Under the pieces are notes generated by a model. The model saw nothing but the letters and a program-made list of their open reading frames with translations, was not told where the DNA came from and made no database searches. A DNA stretch of 64,000 nucleotides, from NCBI RefSeq assembly GCF_007748115.1, contig NZ_CP036289.1:2914001-2978000 (forward strand), read 5' to 3'. The stretch is from Bremerella volcania (GTDB lineage: Bacteria > Planctomycetota > Planctomycetia > Pirellulales > Pirellulaceae). The first letter of the stretch is position 1; the number at the start of each line of letters is the position of its first letter. Below, piece by piece: positions 24,641 through 31,535 of this stretch. The translations under genes were made by a program, and so were the position numbers.

Positions 24641-24988
24641 CTAAGCCTCCGGTGCCAGGTGTGGGTTGTTGGCGATGGCTCGCTGGCGAAGCGCGCGTGC
24701 GCCTTCTTCAAGGCCGCCGAGGATTCCTTGGTCGAGCCAACCTTCGAGGAAGTTGGGGACGTTGGGGATATCGATCGGGGCGATGTACTGCGCGTAGGCC
24801 GCGCGGCCTGCGGCCAGTTCCATTTCAAAGTGCTGGTCGTCGCCGACGAACGTTTCGGCCAGGTGCTCGACGGCCTGACCGATTTTGCCGACGAGGATCA
24901 TCCCTTCGACGGCCGTGAATTCGCCGTCGGAAATCGCCTTGTGGTAGGACTCTCGAATTGCTTCGACATGTTGGGCTAAATGCGCCAT
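24641..24988 (-). CDS. Small helical protein, first gene of the phage operon
   Basis: A 115-residue, largely helical, acidic protein (MAHLAQHVEAIRESYHKAIS). An EF-hand-like or phage-accessory fold is suggested by SDGEFTAVEGMILVGKIGQA, but no family is clear. It is the first gene after the rightmost copy of the conserved upstream element (about 230 bases away), with two bases to the next gene. Confidence 0.5.
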   Translation of the reverse strand: MAHLAQHVEAIRESYHKAISDGEFTAVEGMILVGKIGQAVEHLAETFVGDDQHFEMELAAGRAAYAQYIAPIDIPNVPNFLEGWLDQGILGGLEEGARALRQRAIANNPHLAPEA

Positions 24989-25215
24989 GACTCGCTCCTA
25001 AAATCGAGTGGTTCGGGAAAGAAGAAGACGCCGCCGAGAAAGTCCCCTGCCCTGCATTTGGGGAAGTGACAGAACAGGGAACGTGAGGCTCACCAGCAAG
25101 ACAAACGCAGCCGCGTTTGGTAGAAATGGTGGCCCATGATTCGGCCGTCAGAGTTACGTTTTCGGGGAAGCGTCCCCGCGTGAGATATAGGTATACCAGC
25201 CTGATGGTGCGTTAG

Positions 25216-25230
25216 GATAGTGCGCGCGCA
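25216..25230 (-). promoter_or_regulatory. Conserved phage element, core copy 3 (upstream of the first phage operon)
   Basis: GATAGTGCGCGCGCA at 25216-25230 is identical to 5721-5735 and shares its first 12 bases with copy 2 at 15998-16009. The surrounding bases differ from the other copies except GCGTTAG/GCTTCAG. It is upstream of the rightmost minus-strand phage gene and marks the probable right limit of the phage transcription unit. Confidence 0.5.
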
Positions 25231-25470
25231 AGTTTTGTTGTCAGGCTGAAAAACTGCGGAAAAACAAGGGTAGAATCGATTTTGTAACTAGACTTCGAAA
25301 CGCCTGTGGGCCGTGATCGACAGGCGATTCTCGGAAGTCGATTGACGGCACGCCCGCAAGCATTTGGAATATCCGATTCTGCAGTACTTTCATAGTGCCG
25401 ATGCCAATCAATCACCCAGCCGGGCGCTGCTGTTGTTCGCCGATGCGGTCTTTCTGATTCGCTACGGAGC

Positions 25471-25497
25471 AAAAAAAAGAGGAGGCGAGTCCTCCTC
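25471..25497 (-). terminator. Rho-independent terminator, minus direction
   Basis: GAGGAGG (25479-25485) and CCTCCTC (25491-25497) form a stem with a 5-base loop; the plus strand has eight A residues just before it (25471-25478), so the minus transcript ends in a U run. It would end minus-strand transcription coming from the right and insulate the phage operon. Confidence 0.7.
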
Positions 25498-25505
25498 GTT
25501 CCTTC

Positions 25506-25694
25506 ATCAAGTTGATCAACGTCAGCATCGATAATTACACCCGACTCGGGTCGGCTCAAGCCATGATGCGCGATCAGGGCGAAGCTGCATGCAGCGATCA
25601 GCTGAGCTTGGACGTTTTAGGAAAACTCAACGTGCCCGTCGTCGACGACGCCCAGTTCGAGGTGGCCTGGAACCAATATGCCGAGCGTCGTTGA
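25506..25694 (+). pseudogene. Possible gene remnant (C-terminal fragment)
   Basis: An open stretch reads as a protein-like sequence (DNYTRLGSAQAMMRDQGEA, later LNVPVVDDAQFEVAWNQYAERR) and ends TGA at 25692-25694, but no good start or ribosome site is present and the upstream part is missing. It looks like the tail end of a longer protein cut by recombination near the phage boundary. Low confidence; it could be chance coding. Confidence 0.3.
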
Positions 25695-25911
25695 AAGTTA
25701 ATCGCCCTGTGCGAACAAGATAATTGGTGCTTTTCGGAAAGATACTGGAGCCCGTTTCATAACCTTATTTCGGCTGCGATTGTGATCTCGCTGCTGCTTC
25801 GTCGGCCTGCATCGACGAATCTCGTGGATTCGCCTGCTTCGGCCTCCTTGCATCAGGCATTCGGCCAAACAATCTCGCACTCGAAAACGGTTCTAAAACC
25901 AGCTCTAGAGT
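25695..25911. other. Gene-free stretch at the phage boundary
   Basis: Between the remnant and the next gene. No RNA gene, terminator, attachment-site duplication or repeat was recognised. Both short frames here lack ribosome sites. Confidence 0.4.
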
Positions 25912-26400
25912 TTACGAGTCCGTTTTTGGGAACGCACGCTGCTCTGCTTCGCGATGCAGCGGTTTGAGTGACTTCACGAGTTCGTCAGAAGCTTTCCTGG
26001 CCTGTTTGAGCTTCTCCATATCCGCATCCCGGTCGGTAAACACACGGTTGAGCGTTCGCCACATGAGCAGCCGGGCCTGAGCGGTCGCGAGCAATATTTC
26101 CAGTTCCAACAGCCGAGCCAGGTCGGTATAGCTGCTTCCGCCGTCGTTAGGCTTAAGACGACCGATCTTCTCGGCTACCCATGTCAGCGCTTGCTTCGCC
26201 ATGCTGGGACTATGACCCTGAGAGGCCAGCAGCGCCTCGAGGAGATTTCGCTGCGACTGCAGTTCGTGCTCATAGTCGACGAGAAACTTCTCGAGTTCGC
26301 CTTTTGGGTTCTCTTTCTTGACGCGATGGACTAGTTCCAACTCGCCGGAGAGCATGGCGTAGTGATCGTCCATGTAGATGGATAGTGCTGCTTTGGACAT
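25912..26400 (-). CDS. Helical ferritin-like/DUF892-type protein (tentative)
   Basis: A 162-residue all-helical protein. ATG 26400 is preferred because GAAGGA lies 7 bases upstream; ATG 26406 would be too close. The helices contain patterned E/H residues (MDDHYAMLSGELELVHRV, YEHELQSQRNLLEALLASQG) that resemble ferritin-like stress proteins of the YciF/DUF892 kind, but the metal ligands cannot be confirmed by eye. The neighbours are a small winged-helix-like protein and an RNA-binding gene. Confidence 0.5.
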   Translation of the reverse strand: MSKAALSIYMDDHYAMLSGELELVHRVKKENPKGELEKFLVDYEHELQSQRNLLEALLASQGHSPSMAKQALTWVAEKIGRLKPNDGGSSYTDLARLLELEILLATAQARLLMWRTLNRVFTDRDADMEKLKQARKASDELVKSLKPLHREAEQRAFPKTDS

Positions 26401-26493
26401 GGGCATTTCCTTCACTGACCGGCAACAATCAACCACAGATGATGAAGAAGGGATGGTGGGATGAGGTATCGGGCGTTGGTCTTGTCGTTTAGG

Positions 26494-26715
26494 TCATTCC
26501 GATGGACCCGAATCTCGCATTTCGCTATAGCCGGCTCGAGTAAGCGAAAACGCGCCGGCAAACTTCTCACGAGTAAGATACTTCTTGTGGACCAAACTAT
26601 CCAGGGCAGGCGTTTTGGTGACTAGGTCGACGCCATTGAAACAGAGCATTTCGCCCGTCTGCATGTAGAACATACGAAAGGTTTTCATGACTCGTTGCTC
26701 GGCTGGGGATAACAT
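26494..26715 (-). CDS. Small winged-helix-like protein
   Basis: A 73-residue protein with GAGG 7 bases before the ATG. It reads as one compact HTH/winged-helix unit: LSPAEQRVMKTFRMFYMQTG, a recognition-like stretch DLVTKTPALDSLVHKKYLTR, and a beta wing FAGAFSLTRAGYSEM. It could be a small DNA-binding regulator. Same strand as the 26400 gene, about 94 bases upstream of it. Confidence 0.5.
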   Translation of the reverse strand: MLSPAEQRVMKTFRMFYMQTGEMLCFNGVDLVTKTPALDSLVHKKYLTREKFAGAFSLTRAGYSEMRDSGPSE

Positions 26716-26809
26716 GCTGGGTGCCTCGCGACAAAGGGTGATGAGGAGCGGCGCGACCTTCAGTCCATTCCCAGATTCACGCGGGCAATTGAGAATGAGT
26801 CGTTATTCT

Positions 26810-26923
26810 CTATGTGTTGGGTTGATCCTTCTTGAATCGCTTTCTTTCTCGTTTCTCTTCGGCCTTACGTTTCTTTTCCATCTCTCGACGACGTTTTTCG
26901 ATGGTATTTTGATTCTTGGCCAT
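26810..26923 (-). CDS. 37-residue Lys/Arg-rich coiled-coil protein
   Basis: ATG 26923 to TAG 26810. The product begins MAKNQNTIEKRRREMEKKRK, is almost all charged, and ends KDQPNT. Short proteins with this opening are known in several bacterial groups as uncharacterised conserved peptides. It lies 121 bases downstream of the RRM gene on the same strand, and the two are likely co-transcribed. Its charge suggests RNA or ribosome binding; that is inference. Confidence 0.7.
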   Translation of the reverse strand: MAKNQNTIEKRRREMEKKRKAEEKRERKRFKKDQPNT

Positions 26924-27043
26924 GATTCCTCAGTTGTTGCAAGAAAAATGGCGTTTGCGCGCGTACTCTTACGCAACGCAAACGCCATCAAAATGATCGC
27001 TTGGATCCAGGTGCTGATTCAGCGAAAACGCGAAGATACGCGA

Positions 27044-27400
27044 TTAGTAGCGTCGACCGCCACCACCGCCATAACCACGGCCACCTCCGCCGCCACCACC
27101 ACCGTAGCCGCGTCCACCGCCACCGCCACTGCGGTTTTCGCGAGGCTTCGCTTCGTTGACGGTCAGGGCACGTCCGCCCTGCATCGATTCGTTCAGGCCA
27201 TCGATCGCCGCTTGTGCTTCGGCGTCCGAATTCATTTCGATGAATGCGAAGCCCTTACTACGTCCGGTGTCGCGATCGGTGATGACCTGTGCGCTTTCGA
27301 CCATGCCATATTGGCCGAACATTTGTTCCAGGTCGGAACTACTGACATCGTAACTAAGATTACCGCAATACAGTTTTTTACCCAAAGTTTGAACTCCCAT
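27044..27400 (-). CDS. Glycine-rich RRM RNA-binding protein
   Basis: A 118-residue protein: residues 8-85 are one RNA recognition motif with RNP2 (KLYCGNLSY) and RNP1 (SKGFAFIEM), followed by an Arg/Gly/Tyr-rich tail (RSGGGGGRGYGGG...). This is the common bacterial glycine-rich RRM protein, often linked to cold or stress response and RNA chaperoning. It has a long leader with a hairpin followed by a T-rich run on the minus strand (27436-27469). Confidence 0.9.
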   Translation of the reverse strand: MGVQTLGKKLYCGNLSYDVSSSDLEQMFGQYGMVESAQVITDRDTGRSKGFAFIEMNSDAEAQAAIDGLNESMQGGRALTVNEAKPRENRSGGGGGRGYGGGGGGGGRGYGGGGGRRY

Positions 27401-27435
27401 TGAGTACCAGGCAGTGGCACTAGGCCGCGTCCCGA

Positions 27436-27469
27436 AAGAAAAAAGAAGGTGGTCGACAATACGACCTAC
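27436..27469 (-). terminator. Hairpin plus U-run, terminator or attenuator upstream of the RRM gene
   Basis: Plus-strand GGTGGTCG (27447-27454) and CGACCTACC (27461-27469) pair around ACAATA. The minus transcript continues into a U-rich run (27436-27443). It lies between the end of the preceding minus frame and the RRM start, so it may end upstream transcription or attenuate the RRM gene. Confidence 0.45.
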
Positions 27470-27506
27470 CAGGCGGGACGGGCGAAAGAGCGTCGGGGAC
27501 CAACCC

Positions 27507-27938
27507 TTAGAGAAGGGGTGAAAACGTAGTCACGATCGACTGACCAACCATGCGAAGTATACGCTTTATCTTCAGAAATAGATAGGTCAAACCCTGAAGA
27601 GTTAAAAGTAAGCCTGGGAAACGTTCACTCGGAGGTCTTAAGTAGGGTGGTCGGTGCCAAAAATCCGGCACGTTTTCCAAGGTGAAAGTTCGTGTTGACC
27701 GTGGAAGCCAGGAAATAGAATTCAGGAAAACCATGTCCATCGTGTAGGGCCTATTGTCGACCTCCAAAAACCTTTGGTTGCCGGCGCGGATGCGAAGCGT
27801 CTTGGTCTTGGACGGGCCATATTGCTTGGGGGGATAGATGCGATAGATCTCCGACTGGGCCGGCTCGTTCAGGCTGGTCACATAGACGGCACCTTCGTAG
27901 TACGTCAGCAGTCGATCATCTTCCGAGATCCATCCCAC
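27507..27938 (-). CDS. Hypothetical protein, doubtful
   Basis: A minus-strand frame of 143 codons (GTG start) that stays open upstream to 28020 with plausible protein text (KIVGWISEDDRLLTYYEGAV, SEIYRIYPPKQYGPSK). There is no ATG and no clear ribosome site. The C-terminal part (PPYLRPPSERFPGLLL and after) reads like non-coding translation. It may be a decayed gene or the 5' part of one with a frameshifted end. Confidence 0.3.
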   Translation of the reverse strand: MGWISEDDRLLTYYEGAVYVTSLNEPAQSEIYRIYPPKQYGPSKTKTLRIRAGNQRFLEVDNRPYTMDMVFLNSISWLPRSTRTFTLENVPDFWHRPPYLRPPSERFPGLLLTLQGLTYLFLKIKRILRMVGQSIVTTFSPLL

Positions 27939-28008
27939 GATTTTTGCCTTATCGTTTTGTTGAGCGTCGATCAGACGCTGGCTCGCATGGCATGCCGAGT
28001 ATTTGACC

Positions 28009-28707
28009 TTACGGCAAAGAGATCACCTTCGGATGAACCCGCTTGCCGTTGGTATCGCGCAAGGGGGCGGCCAGCGGCTGACCGATTAGTTTTTCCCAAG
28101 CATCGCGTTGAGGCTGGGTCATCAGGTCGAGGGCTTCGTTGTTGCGATCCTGGCGCAGCTTGACGATTTCGGGCGGATCGGTCTGCCGCTTGGGGGAAGT
28201 GGGAGATATGTTTTTGAAGGAGGCTTCCGCCAACTGGTGCTGGTATTTCATCTCGATGGAGAAGATCTTTTTCTGTGTTTCCTCGCTCAGGCCAAAGATG
28301 ATACTGCTGGCCGGGTGCATCACCACTACCTTGGCCGGGCCATCGCATTGGAATTGGATCTGCTGCAGCCGGGCGAGTTGCGGCGGTTTGATCACGCTCA
28401 GAATGTCTGCGGTCAGTTCGTCGTATAGTCTGGTGATCTGCTCTTCGGTGGGTTTGCGGTTGGCTTTGCGAAAGTCTTTCATCTTCGCTTCCCAATGCTC
28501 GTGGAGCGCGCCGAGCTTCTTGGCATGCTCGGCGCTCAGTCCGTCGACGTCCTGCCGCACGCTTTCCGCAGCCGCCAATTGGCACGACTGAATCGTGGTG
28601 TAGATCATCCAGGCGTTGATGTTGTTTGGTTCGTCAGACAAAACGTTGCTGACCCATCCCAACAGAACGGCAGCAATAACGAGCAGGCGGCGAAATGGGG
28701 TGGTCAT
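28009..28707 (-). CDS. Exported helical protein (Spy/LTXXQ-like, tentative)
   Basis: A 232-residue protein with signal peptide (residues 1-24: RRLLVIAAVLLGWVSNVLS). The mature part is helical with repeated Leu-x-x-x-Gln stretches (LTADILSVIKPPQLARLQQI, DLMTQPQRDAWEKLIGQPL), the style of periplasmic LTXXQ/Spy-type proteins that planctomycetes carry in many copies. A role in envelope stress or protein holding is plausible; no active site. Confidence 0.6.
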   Translation of the reverse strand: MTTPFRRLLVIAAVLLGWVSNVLSDEPNNINAWMIYTTIQSCQLAAAESVRQDVDGLSAEHAKKLGALHEHWEAKMKDFRKANRKPTEEQITRLYDELTADILSVIKPPQLARLQQIQFQCDGPAKVVVMHPASSIIFGLSEETQKKIFSIEMKYQHQLAEASFKNISPTSPKRQTDPPEIVKLRQDRNNEALDLMTQPQRDAWEKLIGQPLAAPLRDTNGKRVHPKVISLP

Positions 28708-28771
28708 GACGGTTTCTTCTCTCCAGAGAAGCAGCGCGCCCAGAGCGCGGTCGTCTCCGGGCGCTCACCAA

Positions 28772-28813
28772 CTGAGCGGGGTAAACGTCAAGTAATAAGT
28801 TTACCCCACTCAG
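28772..28813. repeat. 15-base inverted repeat in divergent promoter region
   Basis: CTGAGCGGGGTAAAC (28772-28786) pairs with GTTTACCCCACTCAG (28799-28813), 14 of 15 bases, loop GTCAAGTAATAA. It lies between two divergent genes (28707 minus, 28947 plus) and is followed by no U run, so an operator, attenuator or mobile-element scar is more likely than a terminator. Confidence 0.5.
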
Positions 28814-28946
28814 GCGCCGACCTGTTACACGAATTGTGCGAAGATTCGCGAAACGCATATTTTCGCGAGTGGCGACGAAGGTATCGATCGTTAACGACAT
28901 TTGCTAATATAGGGCCACCGAATCACTCGTTTACGGAAACAACACT

Positions 28947-29633
28947 TTGACTCTCGCAGCCAAACAAGACGCTCGATCTTCCATCGTCAACGAGCCGGTC
29001 GTGTTTGTGGTTCACCCGTGGAACCTGGTCGTGACCGAGGCCGAGGTGGTCCTGGTACCCAGGCCGGTACCGTGGGGCGGGATTGGCGTGTTCTGCGCCC
29101 TCTTTATTTTGTTCTGCGGCTTGATGGCTGTGCCGGTATTGGTGTGGGGCGAGCCGGACCAACGGTGGTCTGTCGTGGCCCTGTTCAGCCTGTTTGCCGC
29201 TTCGATTTGTCTGCTTGCCACTACGGTGATTTACTTTTCGTACCGCGCCGCTGAGAACGAAGGTCCGCCGCTGTTGGTCGATCGGGTCGAGCAAATGGTG
29301 CGCGTCTCTAAGCACAATCTTTCCCTGCCGATTGACCAGGTCGACCATCTGCAAGTACGCAACGACATGCCGGACGACGACGGGAAGTTCCGGGCAGAGA
29401 CGAACATCTCGGAATTGATTCTCGTCGTACGGGACGAAACCGAGCCAAAACGCTATCCGTTGATGGTTAGTTTCTCTTGTGACTATTACGACACGCTTGC
29501 CCGAGAGATCGCCCAGTTGAATTTGCTGCCAGTCAAACGCGTCAAAGGAGTGCCAGGCAGTACGCTGGTTTACGAAAAGTGGCTGACGCCGACGCCGGAT
29601 CACGCAGTGGAGACGACCGGCGATCATCCCTAG
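28947..29633 (+). CDS. Membrane protein with two spans and a PH-like exterior part (tentative)
   Basis: A 228-residue protein (TTG start) with two membrane segments at about 43-66 and 76-99, then a soluble domain of beta strands (LLVDRVEQMVRVSKHNLSLP, HLQVRNDMPDDDG) that resembles a PH-like fold. An equally long reading on the opposite strand is Arg-rich and rejected. Neighbouring genes do not define its role. Confidence 0.6.
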   Translation: MTLAAKQDARSSIVNEPVVFVVHPWNLVVTEAEVVLVPRPVPWGGIGVFCALFILFCGLMAVPVLVWGEPDQRWSVVALFSLFAASICLLATTVIYFSYRAAENEGPPLLVDRVEQMVRVSKHNLSLPIDQVDHLQVRNDMPDDDGKFRAETNISELILVVRDETEPKRYPLMVSFSCDYYDTLAREIAQLNLLPVKRVKGVPGSTLVYEKWLTPTPDHAVETTGDHP

Positions 29634-29868
29634 AAAGCTAAGCCGATCGACGTAACTTCGGCAAACGGAAAGCTGATCAGCCTACAAGCAACTTACCAAT
29701 TGGAAGAAGACTTCGTTTGTTGTTGGTTCCTGAGCGATGGAGCTACCAGGTGATGGCTAGTTACAACTGCGAACGGGAGAGCACAAACGTAAAGTGGAGC
29801 ATCGTCCATCAGACGGTTGCCACAGTAGAGTACACCGGGCCATGATCTGTTTCCACTGAGTGTTGAAA

Positions 29869-30516
29869 ATGACCACCAATCGTTCCCACGTTGTCACCCG
29901 GATCAGCCTGATTCTTGCACTTGTTTGGCTGGCTCTTTTCAACGCCGCGATCGCTTTTTGGGCGTGCGTTCCCCAAACGTATTGGTGGCCTCTGCTGGCC
30001 GGTCATGCGCTCACGTTAGGTGTGGTGGTTGGGGGAGTTCGCCTTCCACATTGGCTGCGGTGGTTTTTATTTGCCATCAGCATGTTCTATTTCCGGTACG
30101 CCTCGATGCAGAGTTATGGCGGGTCAGATATATCCCTGCAAATGCTCATGTGGGCAATACTAATCACCACAACAGCCATGGGAACGATTTTGCTCATGTG
30201 GGTAACCTTCCTACTTAAAGCCGAACTACCCGTACGCGCACGGCAGTATTCGATTCGTCAGATACTGCTTTTGATTGCGGGAATTGCGTTCGCTCTGGCC
30301 GCGTGGCTTCCTTACGTGTCGGCTATGCCGGTCATCATTCAGAGGTTCAAAGAATCACACACGGATTTTCGTATTTATGAAATGATGGTGCTCGCTAGTG
30401 TGGGACTGGCCCTTCCGCTTACGGTGAAAACGCGCTGGGGAAAACTCGTTGCTGGGATTATCACCTGCGCATTCATCCTTATCATTCCGAATTCTCAGCC
30501 CTTTGCCGAGTTGTGA
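29869..30516 (+). CDS. Multi-pass membrane protein ending at an in-frame TGA
   Basis: A 215-residue protein beginning MTTNRSHVVTRISLIL with five or six membrane segments. The stretch ARQYSIRQILLLIAGIAF is a recurrent motif of planctomycete membrane proteins. The frame ends at TGA 30514-30516. The same frame then continues to 30693 with clear membrane-protein text, so the gene appears interrupted by a nonsense codon, or read through. Confidence 0.65.
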   Translation: MTTNRSHVVTRISLILALVWLALFNAAIAFWACVPQTYWWPLLAGHALTLGVVVGGVRLPHWLRWFLFAISMFYFRYASMQSYGGSDISLQMLMWAILITTTAMGTILLMWVTFLLKAELPVRARQYSIRQILLLIAGIAFALAAWLPYVSAMPVIIQRFKESHTDFRIYEMMVLASVGLALPLTVKTRWGKLVAGIITCAFILIIPNSQPFAEL

Positions 30517-30693
30517 GATAGCCGCTTTGAGGCCGGTTATGGGGAAATCGGAACCTTCCTTGACACTTATGTGATGGTCATCGCGATCGTCGCGTTCAAC
30601 ATTTACTTCGTCAGCTGGGTTGTTTATTGTCTGCAACCGGTCAGGCCTACTGAAGAAGCAGAGACGAGTGTCACTGAACTTGGTCCGAACTGA
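30517..30693 (+). other. In-frame continuation of the 29869 gene beyond TGA
   Basis: 58 sense codons in the same frame, reading DSRFEAGYGEIGTFLDTYVM then a hydrophobic stretch VIAIVAFNIYFVSWVVYCLQ and a polar tail ending SVTELGPN, stop TGA 30691-30693. No separate start or ribosome site is seen. This is best explained as the lost C-terminal end of the upstream membrane protein. Confidence 0.6.
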
Positions 30694-30735
30694 TCCAGCG
30701 CGATCACAATTTCACCAGACGCTCACTTCGAAACG

Positions 30736-30770
30736 AAAAAAGCCATGCTCAGATCGCAGGAGCATGGCTT
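30736..30770 (-). terminator. Rho-independent terminator, minus direction
   Basis: AAGCCATGCTC (30740-30750) pairs with GAGCATGGCTT (30760-30770). The plus-strand A run at 30736-30741 becomes a U run in minus transcripts. It lies just beyond the stop of the secreted coiled-coil gene at 30794. Confidence 0.8.
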
Positions 30771-30793
30771 TCCATTGGTCTCATCTATTTCGA

Positions 30794-31300
30794 TTAACGA
30801 CTCGTTTTAACCGAGTGAAACGGGGGAACCGGCGGCGCTGGTGGAGTAATCTCTTGGTACTTCACTAGCTCTCGCTCGCGGATTTCCTTCTGCAGCATCA
30901 TTTCATATTTCAGATGCTCGGCACGCAGTTCGCGGACCTCGGCTTGAAGTGCCTTGCGAGCGGCGACGTCACGTGCCAGGGCCGCTTCCAACTCGGCCAC
31001 GCGGTGATGATTATCCTTGTGGATGACAACCGCGGCCGGTGCCGCAGTAACCGCTACCGGTGCGTGATAGGCGCCATGAATGTAAACATCGTCGTCGTAA
31101 CCATTGTAGTAATCTTCGTACCAGTCCTGGGCGGCGGTTTGCAGGTCATCTCCATCGCTGACCACTTCCGCGACGATTCTCGTGCGGTCGAATGAAGTGG
31201 AAGGATACTCATGCCCCACCATCGTCTTCCAAGGATTGGCGAGAGCAAGACCCGGCAAAAGCGCGACGGTCAACAAGGTTAGGCTAAGGCGAATACTCAT
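30794..31300 (-). CDS. Secreted protein with C-terminal coiled coil
   Basis: A 168-residue protein; ATG 31300 has AGGAGG 7 bases upstream and is followed by a signal peptide (SIRLSLTLLTVALLPGLALA). A Tyr/Asp-rich section (DWYEDYYNGYDDDVYIHGAY), an Ala/Val-rich linker and a coiled coil (VAELEAALARDVAARKALQA) follow. It ends with a Pro-rich tail. Exported structural or adaptor role is inferred. A terminator follows. Confidence 0.75.
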   Translation of the reverse strand: MSIRLSLTLLTVALLPGLALANPWKTMVGHEYPSTSFDRTRIVAEVVSDGDDLQTAAQDWYEDYYNGYDDDVYIHGAYHAPVAVTAAPAAVVIHKDNHHRVAELEAALARDVAARKALQAEVRELRAEHLKYEMMLQKEIRERELVKYQEITPPAPPVPPFHSVKTSR

Positions 31301-31415
31301 ATCGTTACCTCCTGTGTGAGTCGTAATTGAATATTGCCCAGTCAGTGCAAAGAGGATGCCAAAAAGTAAATGGTCTTGGAACATCAATGGTGGTATGGGT
31401 TTCCCCCACCCCTAT

Positions 31416-31460
31416 CTGATTGCCGTTCGCCACGCTCACAGCAATCAGGCTAGCTTTTTT
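31416..31460 (+). terminator. Hairpin with T run, plus direction
   Basis: CTGATTGC (31416-31423) pairs with GCAATCAG (31441-31448), followed by GCTAGC and six T residues (31455-31460). Both adjacent genes are on the minus strand, so it would stop antisense transcription or be a leftover of a lost plus-strand gene. Confidence 0.4.
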
Positions 31461-31535
31461 AGTGAAAACAACAGCCGGCTGAATTGACAGAGATGGTTAG
31501 CCGTCGATGATGCCGGTAGGCATCCTGCCTCCTGA

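Noticed and set aside
27774-28163. Plus-strand frame over the doubtful 27507 gene
   Set aside because: No ribosome site and Arg/Gly-rich shadow composition.
28923-29627. Minus-strand reading frame of 234 codons
   Set aside because: Antisense to the plus-strand membrane protein, which has clear membrane segments; the minus frame is His/Arg/Gln-rich.
30514-30516. Selenocysteine at the in-frame TGA
   Set aside because: No family with selenocysteine is recognised and no stem-loop typical of a bacterial SECIS is obvious directly after the codon.
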